Position numbers and translations under genes: made by a program
NCBI GenBank assembly: GCA_028819295.1
Contig: JAPPMA010000063.1
Coordinates: 18,017 to 54,690 of the forward strand
Length of the DNA: 36,674 nt
From: a bacterium
Lineage (GTDB): Bacteria > Actinomycetota > Acidimicrobiia > Acidimicrobiales > Bin134
Direction: 5' to 3'
In this document: one piece after another, positions 8,740 to 17,401 of the stretch
Numbering within the stretch: position 1 is the stretch's first letter
How the letters are laid out: each line of letters begins with the position of its first letter
The notes under the pieces: generated by a model
What the model was told of the DNA's origin: nothing
The model's database searches: none
What the model saw: the letters and a program-made list of their open reading frames with translations, nothing else

Positions 8740-8801
8740 TGCCTCCCTCTTTGATCGTTATGGCGCTGTTGTCTGGGGCTTCCATTGGGGTGAGGCCGTA
8801 A
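8739..8801 (+). CDS. 20-codon relay ORF between nuoL and nuoM
   Basis: ATG 8739 shares its A with the nuoL TGA, and its TAA (8799-8801) shares its A with the nuoM ATG. The peptide begins MPPSLIVMALL. Its second half (MALLSGASIG...) weakly resembles the NuoL C-terminus (VALLAWFISRAGF), which would fit an old junction duplication. That homology is uncertain; the two 1-nt overlaps are certain. Confidence 0.4.
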   Translation: MPPSLIVMALLSGASIGVRP

Positions 8802-10387
8802 TGGGCAGCTCCACCGTCTTGCCGGCCATCATCTTCTTGCCGTTGGTGGGGGCGGCGGCCATCGCGCTCATCGCTCCGTCACGCTCGACCGTGCTCAAGC
8901 CGGTGGCGGTGGCCACATCGGCGGCCACCGGGGCGCTCACCCTGTGGCTGATGGCCGCCTTCGACAAGCACGACGGCGGCTTCCAGTTCACCCAGTTTGC
9001 CGAGTGGATCGATTCAGCCGGCATCTCCTGGCACGTCGGGGTGGACGGCATCTCGCTGTTCTTGGTGGTGCTCACCGGGCTGCTGTTCCCCATCGCCATC
9101 GTGGCCTGCGATCCGCCCCACGACGCCAAGGCCTACTACATCTGGATGCTGGTGCTGGAAACCGGCTGCCTCGGGGTGTTCCTGGCGCTGGATCTGGTGC
9201 TTTTCTTCTTGTTCTTCGAGATCGTGCTAATCCCCATGTACTTCCTCATCGGTTCGTGGGGCCATGAGAACCGCAAGTACGCGGCCACCAAGTTCTTCTT
9301 GTTCACCATGCTGGGCTCGGCCCTAATGCTGGTGGGGATGCTGGTGCTGGCCCTGCTCACCGCCCGGGAGACCGGCAACGCCGTCACGTTCAATGTGCTT
9401 GAACTGGCCAACAGCGCGGGCGAGCTGCCCACCATCACTGCCCGTTGGATCTTCTTGTCGTTCGTGCTGGCCTTCGCGGTGAAGGTGCCCTTGTTCCCGG
9501 TTCACACCTGGCTGCCCGACGCCCACACCGAGGCCCCCACCGCCGGGTCGGTGATCCTGGCCGGGGTGCTGCTCAAGCTGGGCACCTACGGGCTGGTCCG
9601 CTTCGGCCTGTACCTGTTCCCCGAGGCGTCCCGCTACTTCGCCCCGCTGCTGTTCACCCTGGGGGTGATCGGCATTCTCTACGGCGCGGTGGTGGCCACC
9701 ATGCAACGCGACCTGAAACGCCTGGTGGCCTACTCCTCGGTGGCCCACCTCGGGTTCATCGTGCTGGGCATCTTCTCCATCAACACCGAGGGCATCGAGG
9801 GCGGCTTGCTCCAGATGGTGAACCACGGCTTGTCCACCGGGGCGCTGTTCTTGCTGGTGGGGTTCATCTATGAGCGCCGCCACACCCGCCAGATCTCCGA
9901 GATGATCGGCCTTCAGAAGGCCGCCCCGGTGCTGGCCGCGGTGTTCACCGTGGTGATGCTGTCGTCGGTGGGCCTGCCCGGCCTCAACGGCTTCGTGGGC
10001 GAGTTCTTGATCTTGGCCGGCGCCTTCGTGGCCCACCGCTGGTGGGCGGTGGTGGCCGCCGCCGGGGTCATCCTGGCCGCGCTCTATCTGCTGTGGGCCT
10101 ACCAGCGGGTGTTCCACGGCACCCCCGACGACACCAACCGGTCGATGCCCGACCTCAACTGGCAGGAGAAGCTGGTGATGGCGCCGCTGGTGGGGCTCAT
10201 CGTGTTCTTGGGGGTGTACCCCAAGCCGGTGATCGAGCGGATGGAGCCCGCCGTCAACGCCTTGATCGAGCACATGGAGGAAGTGGAGGGGTTCGAGTCG
10301 CCCACCGTGGATGACCGGCCCGAGGGCAGCTTTGAGGAACTTCGCACGCTCAAGTCTGACTACGGCGACGAGGGGGAGGGGCACTGA
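8801..10387 (+). CDS. nuoM: NADH-quinone oxidoreductase subunit M
   Basis: This 528-residue antiporter-like proton-pumping subunit has the channel glutamate in LFFEIVLIPMYFLIGSWG, and the lysine/histidine half channel in FAVKVPLFPVHTWLPDAHTEAP followed by AGVLLKLGTYGLVRF. I take ATG 8801 as the start. It overlaps the relay-ORF stop (TAATG), has GGTGAGG upstream and begins the first membrane helix (MGSSTVLPAIIFLPLVGAA). The frame is open further upstream to 8672 inside nuoL, but that extension is Arg/Gly-rich and unlike the family. The stop overlaps nuoN (TGATG). Confidence 0.97.
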   Translation: MGSSTVLPAIIFLPLVGAAAIALIAPSRSTVLKPVAVATSAATGALTLWLMAAFDKHDGGFQFTQFAEWIDSAGISWHVGVDGISLFLVVLTGLLFPIAIVACDPPHDAKAYYIWMLVLETGCLGVFLALDLVLFFLFFEIVLIPMYFLIGSWGHENRKYAATKFFLFTMLGSALMLVGMLVLALLTARETGNAVTFNVLELANSAGELPTITARWIFLSFVLAFAVKVPLFPVHTWLPDAHTEAPTAGSVILAGVLLKLGTYGLVRFGLYLFPEASRYFAPLLFTLGVIGILYGAVVATMQRDLKRLVAYSSVAHLGFIVLGIFSINTEGIEGGLLQMVNHGLSTGALFLLVGFIYERRHTRQISEMIGLQKAAPVLAAVFTVVMLSSVGLPGLNGFVGEFLILAGAFVAHRWWAVVAAAGVILAALYLLWAYQRVFHGTPDDTNRSMPDLNWQEKLVMAPLVGLIVFLGVYPKPVIERMEPAVNALIEHMEEVEGFESPTVDDRPEGSFEELRTLKSDYGDEGEGH

Positions 10388-11889
10388 TGCTCTCCGTGTT
10401 CGCCCAAGCCGACATCCCCGACATCCAGTGGCTGCCGCTCATCCCCCATCTGGTGATGGCCGGGGCCGCGGTCGTGCTGTTGACCGTCGTGTCGCTGGCC
10501 GGCAACCGGTTGCCGGGTTGGTTCGCATCGGCTTGGACGGTGGCCGCCGGTCTGGGGGTGCTGGCCACCGCCATTCCGGTTTGGCTGCGGGTCGATCAAG
10601 AGGGGCCGTCCTCGACCATTGCCGGGTCGATCGGGGTGGACCAGTTCTCGGTGTTCATCATCGTGGTGCTGGCCTGCACGGTGATCTTGACCGCGCTGGT
10701 GGCCGACGGGTTCTTGCACCGGGAGAGCCTTGACGCTCCCGCCTTCTACGTGCTGTTGATGCTGTCGGCCGCCGGCGGCATCACCATGGCCTCGGCCAAC
10801 AACCTCATTGTGCTGTTCTTGGGCCTGGAGATCTTGTCGCTGGCGGTGTACGTGCTGGTGGCCATGCACCTGCGCCGGGCCGAGTCGCAGGAGGCCGGCA
10901 TCAAGTACTTCGTGCTGGGGGCGTTCGCGTCGGCGTTCCTGCTCTACGGCATCGCGTTGGTTTATGGCGCCACCGGGTCGCTCAACCTGATCGACATCGA
11001 GGGGATCCTGCGGGGCGACGAACTGGGCGACAACGGCCTGCTTCTGGCCGGGATGGCCATGCTGCTGGTGGGCTTCGGCTTCAAGGTGGCCGCGGTGCCG
11101 TTCCACGCCTGGACCCCGGATGTGTACCAGGGGGCGCCCTCGCCAGTGGTGTCTTATATGGCCGCCGGGGTGAAAGCAGCCGGATTCGCCGCTCTGCTTC
11201 GGGTGTTCTTCGCCGGGTTCGGCCCGGTTGCCGACGATTGGCAGCCGGTAATCTTCGGCCTGGCCATCGCCAGCTTGGCGGTGGGGTCGATGCTGGCCAT
11301 CGTCCAGAACGACGTCAAGCGCATTTTGGCCTACTCCTCCATCAGCCACGCCGGGTTCATCCTCGTCGGCGTGCAGGCCGCCACCGACGACGGCGTGGCC
11401 AGCGTGTTGTTCTACCTGGCCGCCTACGCCGCCATGGCCATCGGCAGTTTCGCGGTGGTCACCGTGGTCAGCGGCCCCGGCGACGAGGGCACCGGCCTCG
11501 ACAGCCTGCGGGGCCTAGCCACTCGACGCCCGCTGTTGGCCGCGGGCTTCACCGTGCTGCTGCTGTCACAGGCCGGCATCCCGTTCACCGCCGGCTTCTG
11601 GGCCAAGTTCGAGGTGATCACCGCCGCGGTGGACGCCCGCTCCTTCTGGTTGGCGGTGATCGCCATGCTGGCCGCGGTGGTGGCCGCCTTCCTGTACCTG
11701 CGGATCGTGGTGGCCATGTTCCTGGACGCCCCCGATCCCGACGCCCCCCGCCTGCGAATCCCAAGAGGTCCTGCTTTGGCCATCACCATCGTGGTGCTGT
11801 TCACCTTGGCCTTCGGCATCTACCCCGAGCCCCTCCTCAACCTCGCCAACGACGCGTTCCTCCTCATCACCTTCACCGCCCCCCACTAA
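10387..11889 (+). CDS. nuoN: NADH-quinone oxidoreductase subunit N
   Basis: This 500-residue antiporter-like subunit next to the quinone module is the last gene of the operon. Signatures are GLEILSLAVYVLVAMHLRRAE with the channel glutamate, then GFGFKVAAVPFHAWTPDVYQG and SYMAAGVKAAGFAALLR, and the AYSSISHAGFILVG helix. The ATG overlaps the nuoM stop (TGATG). About 120 nt of non-coding sequence follow, with one weak hairpin and then the vapB remnant, so transcription probably ends here. Confidence 0.98.
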   Translation: MLSVFAQADIPDIQWLPLIPHLVMAGAAVVLLTVVSLAGNRLPGWFASAWTVAAGLGVLATAIPVWLRVDQEGPSSTIAGSIGVDQFSVFIIVVLACTVILTALVADGFLHRESLDAPAFYVLLMLSAAGGITMASANNLIVLFLGLEILSLAVYVLVAMHLRRAESQEAGIKYFVLGAFASAFLLYGIALVYGATGSLNLIDIEGILRGDELGDNGLLLAGMAMLLVGFGFKVAAVPFHAWTPDVYQGAPSPVVSYMAAGVKAAGFAALLRVFFAGFGPVADDWQPVIFGLAIASLAVGSMLAIVQNDVKRILAYSSISHAGFILVGVQAATDDGVASVLFYLAAYAAMAIGSFAVVTVVSGPGDEGTGLDSLRGLATRRPLLAAGFTVLLLSQAGIPFTAGFWAKFEVITAAVDARSFWLAVIAMLAAVVAAFLYLRIVVAMFLDAPDPDAPRLRIPRGPALAITIVVLFTLAFGIYPEPLLNLANDAFLLITFTAPH

Positions 11890-11906
11890 CTCCCTAACAG
11901 ACCCGG

Positions 11907-11936
11907 TGCTGGCCGCCCACGTGATACCGGCCAGCA
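11907..11936 (+). terminator. possible hairpin after nuoN
   Basis: TGCTGGCC (11907-11914) pairs with GGCCAGCA (11929-11936) across a 14-nt loop, 18 nt after the nuoN stop. No U-tract follows, so it is not a textbook intrinsic terminator. It could be a terminator of the U-less type or an mRNA 3'-end stabiliser. Confidence 0.3.
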
Positions 11937-11983
11937 GAAACTTCAGTGGGCGTTCCTGACAGGTGCACGGCCCGCTCAACGGC

Positions 11984-12021
11984 ATCCATATAGACATATC
12001 ATCTGATATGGTGGTATGGAT
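11984..12021. promoter_or_regulatory. nested dyad operator over the vapB start
   Basis: Two inverted repeats share one centre (12002.5). The outer arms are ATCCATA (11984-11990) and TATGGAT (12015-12021). The inner arms are CATATCA (11995-12001) and TGATATG (12004-12010). The dyad covers the candidate start codons of vapB, and a TATCAT box lies inside it. This is the expected arrangement for autorepression by a ribbon-helix-helix or AbrB-type VapB; the binding protein is inferred from context. Confidence 0.75.
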
Positions 12022-12276
12022 GAAGGCCACCTTCAACCTCCCCGACGGTCTTGCCGAGGAAGCAAGGCAGCGAGCTGCGGAACGGGGCTGCACCTTCACC
12101 ACGCTCGTCACCGAAGGGTTGCATTTGGTGTTGAAGGAACCGTCTCGTGCGCCCCAGGCACCGCTGCCCTCGCCGTCTCCCTCGGCGCCCGGCTCGCCAC
12201 GGCCGATGCCGGCTTCGCCCGCTTTGAGGGACTGTCGTGGTTCAACCCCGTACGGGATGCACGCCTATCGGATTGA
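12008..12276 (+). pseudogene. vapBC remnant: antitoxin N-terminus joined to the last part of a PIN toxin
   Basis: From ATG 12008 (or the in-frame ATG 12020) the frame encodes a VapB-like sequence (MKATFNLPDGLAEEARQRAAERG, then TLVTEGLHLVLKEP). It loses resemblance after about 12146. In the frame of ATG 12016, bases about 12150-12276 encode ALAVSLGARLATADAGF then FEGLSWFNPVRDARLSD, the typical last 35-40 residues of a VapC PIN-domain toxin, including the Asp of TADAGF. The rest of the toxin, about 90 residues, is missing and the junction is out of frame. This looks like an internal deletion of a vapBC module. No active toxin can be made; a truncated antitoxin of about 45 native residues could still be. 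Confidence 0.75.
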
Positions 12277-12383
12277 CGCGTCGCTCACCAGTCGGTCTGG
12301 CACCATGACGAGGTCCAGACCGCCGCCGATGACAGTCCCTGATGGGTGAGCATCCGCCGGTCGTTGTGTTGTCACGGCCGCTG

Positions 12384-13082
12384 CTATGGGTGGCTGGCGG
12401 CGGATCGCTTTTGTTGTAGGGACTCTTCTACTTGGGTCGCCCGGTTCTTCAGGTAGGAGACAACCTGCTCGCGGGAGTCGTCGAAGAGCGGATCGGCGTC
12501 TTTGGCCGATGGGAATCTCAGCCTGAACACCATCTGGTCCAATGCGGCGTTGTCCCACTGGGCCCCGAACTTCTGCTGCCAGCAGGCCAGCCCGTCTTCG
12601 AGGCTGAGGCCGCTGAGCCGGTCGATGGCGGCGAGGTCAATCAGGTCGCGCAGCGTGCTCCTCCACCGGATCAGATCCAACTTGAGGGCCAGAAGGTCTT
12701 CCAGCGATGCCACCGGCATTGCGTCGATCGTCGGACCCTCCTGCAAAGTCGCTAATTCTCCTGAGCGGGAGTCGGCATTGGGATCGTTGAATACGTGTAC
12801 GCTCACCCTGTCGACGAGGGCGTGAACCTCATGGGCACTGAGGCCGATCATGGTGAATGACTCGCCGGCCTCGGATTCCAACAGCGATCTCACTCCTGTG
12901 GCGTCAATCGGACTGGGAGCCAAGATGTCGATGTCCTCGCTGATCCGATGCCTCAGATGGATGGTGGCCGCGGTGCCCCCCACCAGCACGCCTCCGCAGG
13001 CAACGGCGGCTTTGGCCGCCTTGGGCCACACCTCACGCTGGCGGCGGCCGATCACCTCCTGCCACTGGTCGACCTGGCTCAC
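12384..13082 (-). CDS. AbiEii-type nucleotidyltransferase toxin
   Basis: This 232-residue protein of the AbiEii/AbiGii (DUF1814) nucleotidyltransferase toxin family is the toxin half of type IV-like abortive-infection pairs. Visible signatures are the nucleotidyltransferase motif VGGTAATIHLRHRISEDIDIL (Gly35-Gly36-Thr37 and Asp50, Asp52). The later family motif KLDLIRWRSTLRDLIDL (Lys134, Arg145, Asp146, Asp149) is also present. I place the start at GTG 13082, which overlaps the stop of the upstream antitoxin gene (GTGA). The frame is open to 13226, but that part lies inside the neighbour and is Pro/Arg-rich. The known family targets tRNA or other RNA; the substrate here is unknown. Confidence 0.85.
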   Translation of the reverse strand: MSQVDQWQEVIGRRQREVWPKAAKAAVACGGVLVGGTAATIHLRHRISEDIDILAPSPIDATGVRSLLESEAGESFTMIGLSAHEVHALVDRVSVHVFNDPNADSRSGELATLQEGPTIDAMPVASLEDLLALKLDLIRWRSTLRDLIDLAAIDRLSGLSLEDGLACWQQKFGAQWDNAALDQMVFRLRFPSAKDADPLFDDSREQVVSYLKNRATQVEESLQQKRSAASHP

Positions 13083-14260
13083 TGGGCTCCGATGGGGGTG
13101 GAATGCCCTGCTTTGCCTGATTCGTATTCGACCAGTTCGGCGACGGCCATTTCCACGCTTGGGGGGCACCCCGGGATTCCGGTCTGGGCCACCAGGGTCT
13201 CGAGCGGCAAATGCCGCAGCGCCCATCGTCGAGCGTCGAAGTCCAGCAGCCGCCCATTGAGCAGTCGATTGGCCACCACCATCGCGTCGCGGGGCAACCG
13301 GATGTCGGCGGGATCGGGGCCCGACCAGAACAGATACCAGATGTCGGCGGGCAGTGTCTCAGGACAGGGTGCCCTCCGGCGCCAGCGCATCATGGGCAGG
13401 TAGGGGAGCAGGGCAGCGGCTGGATTGGTCGGGGCCAGCTTCCATGTCAGAATTTGCCGGTTTCGGTGCTTCCAAGGCAGCTCAACTAACTCTGAGGCAA
13501 CGTACCCGTCCTCCTCCAAGCCGCGCAGCGTCCGCTGGGTGCTGCGGCGGGTGATCCCCGCGACATCGGCCACCGAAGCCGAGTCGGCGCCGCCCAGATA
13601 CGAGCGCAGCACTGTCAGCACCAGCACCTCCGACTCGGTAATTCCCGGTCGGGGGTGGGGCGGTAACGTCACTGTCAACTGTTCAGGCGGAGTCGGAGGC
13701 GTCAACCAGCGGTCCACGCCATCAGGAACCACAGGCCGGTGATCGGACAGTCCGGCGACCCAGCTCAACGGCTCGCGGCGGGATTCGCCGGGGCTGTCTG
13801 GACTGCTGTCGCCCTCGGATTGCGTGATCCGGCGGGCGAGTTGTTGGGGCCGGTCATAGGGGCTGACTCGGCTTCCACACACCGAGCGAATTCCATCGGC
13901 CACCGTCCTAGCTGTCCCCGGAGAAATCCCGTCTACCTGGCTCAGCGTTCCTGGCCTGACCGCAAACGGGCCGTTGGCAGTAGCGGCGGCACCGATGGCC
14001 CACGCCCGCAGCGGGGCGTGCCCTCGGGCCAGCATGGTTCCGGTGCGCACGCTGTACCGCCGACGGCACCCGCCGCACCACCTTCGACCGGAGTCGTCGG
14101 GAAACCGGCTTTTGTCCTCCACCCCGCATCGGGGACAGGCTGGCCCACCCGGCCACCTGACCTGCTCGAAAAAGGAGACCGCCACCGGCTCGTCCCCAAA
14201 GGCGCGGTGAATCTCCTTGGCTGGAACCGCACCGGGATAGCACAACGACACTGCCTCCAC
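13079..14260 (-). CDS. AbiEi-like antitoxin/regulator with IS1595-type zinc ribbon
   Basis: This 393-residue protein is encoded directly upstream of, and overlapping, the AbiEii toxin. Residues about 30-110 resemble the N-terminus of IS1595/ISXO2 transposases: FFEQVRWPGGPACPRCG, a zinc ribbon with Cys42/45 and Cys62/65, then YSVRTGTMLARGHAPLRAWAIG and a helical DNA-binding segment. Around residues 205-270 lies a winged helix (ITESEVLVLTVLRSYLGG, then a RRSTQRTLRGLEEDGYVAS recognition region). The last 90 residues (LPADIWYLFW... and VVANRLLNGRLLDFDARRWAL) recall DUF6922-like proteins often encoded next to AbiEii toxins, a resemblance from memory. I chose GTG 14260 because TAGGGT lies 7 nt before it. 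GTG 14263, GTG 14320 and TTG 14323 are alternatives in the same frame. Confidence 0.7.
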   Translation of the reverse strand: MEAVSLCYPGAVPAKEIHRAFGDEPVAVSFFEQVRWPGGPACPRCGVEDKSRFPDDSGRRWCGGCRRRYSVRTGTMLARGHAPLRAWAIGAAATANGPFAVRPGTLSQVDGISPGTARTVADGIRSVCGSRVSPYDRPQQLARRITQSEGDSSPDSPGESRREPLSWVAGLSDHRPVVPDGVDRWLTPPTPPEQLTVTLPPHPRPGITESEVLVLTVLRSYLGGADSASVADVAGITRRSTQRTLRGLEEDGYVASELVELPWKHRNRQILTWKLAPTNPAAALLPYLPMMRWRRRAPCPETLPADIWYLFWSGPDPADIRLPRDAMVVANRLLNGRLLDFDARRWALRHLPLETLVAQTGIPGCPPSVEMAVAELVEYESGKAGHSTPIGAQ

Positions 14261-14267
14261 CACGCCA

Positions 14268-14273
14268 ACCCTA
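14268..14273 (-). promoter_or_regulatory. -10 box TAGGGT, leaderless start of the AbiEi-like gene
   Basis: TAGGGT on the minus strand is 7 nt before GTG 14260, the spacing seen at other starts in this window. Confidence 0.45.
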
Positions 14274-14337
14274 CCCCCATGCAGCGACACAGCTGCGCCG
14301 CAAACTGAAGTATGTGTCACCAAATCTTGACGTGCGG

Positions 14338-16023
14338 CTAGTGCGAGATCAGCCCGTCTTGGGGGTGGGCCCAGGGGAGCTTGGGCACATGTTCGATCTG
14401 CTTGGGCCGTTCAAGCGGAATATGGCCGATGGGGACGTCGATGATGACCGGTGCCGGCCGCTCCAAGGCCGACGGGATCAATCTCTCGAGGTCCATCGGG
14501 TCGTCGGCTCTCATGCCGATGGCACCGAACGACTCGGCCAACTTCACGAAGTCGGGGTTGTCGAGGTCGGTTTCGTGTGTGCCGCCGAACAAGTCGTCCA
14601 GATCACGGGCAACATTTCCGAATGCGTCGTCTCTGAAGACCACGGTTGTGACATTGATTCCATACTTCACCGCCGTTGACAACTCCGATGAGCTGAACAG
14701 GAAGCCGCCGTCTCCGGCGATGCACACCACGGGGCGATCGGGTTGAGCCACTTTTGCTCCCAGTGCAGTGGGGAAGGCGTAACCCAAATTGAACGAATAG
14801 CCGGAGTCGATATAGGTGTTCGGCTGGTGTACTTGCCAGTGGGTGCGAGAATAGAAGCCGAACTGAGTGACGTCCCAGATTGTGAAGGCGTCTTGGGGTG
14901 TGCCCCGCTGAAGCGCCTCCAGGATGGGGTACTGCGGCTCTTTGAATCGGATGTCGTAGTAGGCGATGAGGCGGCGGGCGGCGGTCACTGCCTCAGCCGG
15001 TGACGGACGTTCTTGGCACCCGGCTTCAATGAGCAGCGGCAAGAGCGCATTGATGGTTGCTTTGGCGTCACCATGCAGGGGAATTGTGTTGGCTTGAATC
15101 CGAGTGAGGTCGAAGTCGTCGATGTTGATGTTGACGAGCGTCGACGACTCCCCCGCGGGATTGCCCAGAGAAAAGCGTGTTCCAATCCCTATGACCACAT
15201 CGGCGGTCTTCATCACATCCAGCAACTGGTTCAATTCGTGCCGCTCGCCGCCGGGGCTTACACATGATCCATAGCACAACCGATGGTTATCGGGGATGGC
15301 ACCCTTTCCGCCGCCCGATGTCACCACCGGGATGTTGGAGGATTCGACCAGTTCTAGGAGCGCCTGCTCTGCGCCGGAGAGGGCGACTCCACCTCCGGCG
15401 ACGATTAGGGGAAGGCGGGATTGCGAAATGGTCGCCGCAGCGCCTTGCAGTTGCTCGCGGCTGGGCACGACTGGTGAGACTGGAACGGGACCCCGCAGCT
15501 CGACCTCATCTCGTTCCACCAGGGCATCCGGCGGGCATTCGATGTAGGTCGGACGGGGGCGACCGGTACGCATTTGTCGAAACGCCTCGGACACGGCCGC
15601 GGGTATCGCTTTTGGCGTAAGGGCTTGTTGGCGCCATTTGGTGAGGGATCGAACGATGTCCATCTGGGCGTCGATCTCATGGACCCCGCCTAGGTTCTTG
15701 CCCATCTGTCCTCGGGGGATCTGTCCAGCGATGAGCAAGACCGGCGACGAGCGGGAGTAAGCCGTGGCCAACCCTCCTGAAGCATTGCATACCCCCACCC
15801 CAGGGACCACCAAGGCCACGCCTGGTTTGCCTGACGCTCGGGCATATCCGTAGGCCATGAAGGTTGAGGCTTGCTCGTGTCGGGTGGTGATCGTCTGGAT
15901 GCCGGGCTCGTCTCGCAGCGCGGCAATGATCCCGTAGAGCTGGATGCCGGGTATTCCGAATACAACCTCGACTCCCTCTCGGGCCAGCGACTTGACCAGC
16001 GCCTCGCCCCCGCTCAACTTCAT
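14338..16023 (-). CDS. thiamine diphosphate-dependent enzyme, acetolactate-synthase-like
   Basis: This 561-residue member of the ThDP superfamily (IlvB, benzoylformate decarboxylase, oxalyl-CoA decarboxylase relatives) has all three domains. The N-terminal pyrimidine-binding domain carries the catalytic Glu in TTRHEQASTFMAYGYARASG (about residue 50). The central Rossmann-like domain includes IVAGGGVALSGAEQ. The C-terminal pyrophosphate-binding domain has GDGGFLFSSSELSTAV and a downstream Asn (DDAFGN), the GDG-N Mg/ThDP motif. No adjacent small regulatory subunit (ilvN/ilvH) or other branched-chain gene is present, so a biosynthetic AHAS role is not supported. Substrate unknown. ATG 16023 is 34 nt after the preceding gene. 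Confidence 0.85.
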   Translation of the reverse strand: MKLSGGEALVKSLAREGVEVVFGIPGIQLYGIIAALRDEPGIQTITTRHEQASTFMAYGYARASGKPGVALVVPGVGVCNASGGLATAYSRSSPVLLIAGQIPRGQMGKNLGGVHEIDAQMDIVRSLTKWRQQALTPKAIPAAVSEAFRQMRTGRPRPTYIECPPDALVERDEVELRGPVPVSPVVPSREQLQGAAATISQSRLPLIVAGGGVALSGAEQALLELVESSNIPVVTSGGGKGAIPDNHRLCYGSCVSPGGERHELNQLLDVMKTADVVIGIGTRFSLGNPAGESSTLVNINIDDFDLTRIQANTIPLHGDAKATINALLPLLIEAGCQERPSPAEAVTAARRLIAYYDIRFKEPQYPILEALQRGTPQDAFTIWDVTQFGFYSRTHWQVHQPNTYIDSGYSFNLGYAFPTALGAKVAQPDRPVVCIAGDGGFLFSSSELSTAVKYGINVTTVVFRDDAFGNVARDLDDLFGGTHETDLDNPDFVKLAESFGAIGMRADDPMDLERLIPSALERPAPVIIDVPIGHIPLERPKQIEHVPKLPWAHPQDGLISH

Positions 16024-16057
16024 GGGATCATTCTTGCATCCGCAAGGTGCAGTGGAT

Positions 16058-17401
16058 TTACTGGGCAGGTTCGAGGCGGTACACGGTGTCGTCGAAGCTC
16101 AGCACGTACAGCTCGCCGGAGGCGTCCTCGCCCAAGGAAACCAGCGTGACCGGCGGGACAGAGAGGCCGAGATCTGCTCGGGTGGCCGTGCCCTGACCGT
16201 CGATTGTTAAACCCCAGATGCGGCCCTGGCAGAAATCGCCGAACACGTAGGTGCCCACCATGTGGGGGATGGCTGAGCCCCGGTAAACATGGCCGCCGGT
16301 GATCGAGCACCCGTCGTCGTGGTGGTAGACGTAGGCCGGAAAGTCCAGGTTGTCGGGGGTGGCGGTGCCGGAGAAACGCTCGTCGCCTTCAAACAGCGGC
16401 CATCCCAGATTGGTGCCGGGCATCCAGCCCGCCGAGGCCGGCAACACGTGGATCTCTTCCCAGGTGTTTTGGCCGACATCGCCGATCCACAGGTCGCCGG
16501 TGGCCCGGTCGAACGAGAACCGCCACGGGTTGCGGGCTCCGTAGGCCCAGATCTCGGCTCGCCCTCCACCGTCGGCGAACGGGTTGTCGGGGGGAATGGA
16601 GTAGGCCGAATCGCCGTCGGAGTCGGGGTTGATGCGGAGCATGGCAGCCAGCAGGGTGTTCAGGTCTTGGCCTTGGTTGAACATGTCATCGCGTCCGCCT
16701 CCGTCGCCGAACCCGATCCACAGGTAGCCGTCGGGTCCCAAGGCGATGTGGCCGCCGTTGTGGTTGCAGGCCGGCTGTGTTGCACTCAACACGGTTCGAG
16801 CTTGGTCACCTTCGACCCATTGCCCGCTCATGGGATACTCCACGATCTGGCTGTCGCCCTCCAAGTCGGTGTAACTGACGTAGAGCTTGGAACCGTCGGA
16901 GGAGAAGGCGATGCCTAGCAGTCCTTCCTCGCAATCTGGATCGGTTTGGGTGCTGATGTCCAGCACCACTTCCGGGGGTTCATCGCCATCGGCGCTCAAG
17001 AGCCACACCCGCCCATCTCGGGTGGCCACATACAAGTCTCCCGTGTCGCCGCCGGTTCCTGGTCGGGTCACCAGCGCCGTGGGATCGGGAAGCGACGCCA
17101 CCGGGGTCAGCACCAGTGGCCCCGCAGCCGGCTTATCGGCGGTTGCCGGCTGGGCAGCCCCGCTCTGGCCCGAGGACGGGATGGCAGCGGGCGAGGGAGC
17201 GGGCTGATCTGAGGCAGAGGTGGGGCCAGCCGTGCCCGATCCAGTATCAGGGCTTGTTGTCGATGCAGCTTCAGTCGTGGCCTCGGCGGTGGCTGTGCGA
17301 ATCGGTCCGGCTTCGCGCTGGCCGTCGTTGTTCCCCCCGCAGGCGCTGGCCAACAGGCTGATGGCGGCGACCGCTACCAGCAGCCGCCAAACCAGGCTCA
17401 T
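16058..17401 (-). CDS. PQQ-type sugar dehydrogenase lipoprotein
   Basis: This 447-residue protein of the soluble glucose/sorbosone dehydrogenase (GSDH, YliI/Asd) beta-propeller family oxidises aldose sugars with PQQ in characterised members. It starts with a lipoprotein signal (MSLVWRLLVAVAAISLLASAC, lipobox Cys21), then a low-complexity Thr/Ser/Ala/Pro linker to about residue 85. The propeller signatures follow: LLGIAFSSDGSKLYVSYTD, HNGGHIALGPDGYLWIGFGDGG, GARNPWRFSFDRATGDLWIGD. The protein is therefore exported and membrane-anchored. ATG 17401 overlaps the tesB stop (ATGA). The frame continues upstream inside tesB, but without family similarity. Confidence 0.88.
   Translation of the reverse strand: MSLVWRLLVAVAAISLLASACGGNNDGQREAGPIRTATAEATTEAASTTSPDTGSGTAGPTSASDQPAPSPAAIPSSGQSGAAQPATADKPAAGPLVLTPVASLPDPTALVTRPGTGGDTGDLYVATRDGRVWLLSADGDEPPEVVLDISTQTDPDCEEGLLGIAFSSDGSKLYVSYTDLEGDSQIVEYPMSGQWVEGDQARTVLSATQPACNHNGGHIALGPDGYLWIGFGDGGGRDDMFNQGQDLNTLLAAMLRINPDSDGDSAYSIPPDNPFADGGGRAEIWAYGARNPWRFSFDRATGDLWIGDVGQNTWEEIHVLPASAGWMPGTNLGWPLFEGDERFSGTATPDNLDFPAYVYHHDDGCSITGGHVYRGSAIPHMVGTYVFGDFCQGRIWGLTIDGQGTATRADLGLSVPPVTLVSLGEDASGELYVLSFDDTVYRLEPAQ

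Noticed and set aside
8672..8800. Upstream extension of nuoM to 571 codons
   Set aside because: Lies inside nuoL; the TAATG overlap and first membrane helix place the start at 8801.
9323..10384. 353-codon and similar long minus-strand frames opposite nuoM and nuoN
   Set aside because: Same cause: third-position GC bias of real genes; no family resemblance and no start signal.
12352..12405. ATCCGCCG...CGGCGGAT hairpin followed by TTTTGTT
   Set aside because: Loop of 38 nt and half inside the AbiEii gene; not credible as a terminator.
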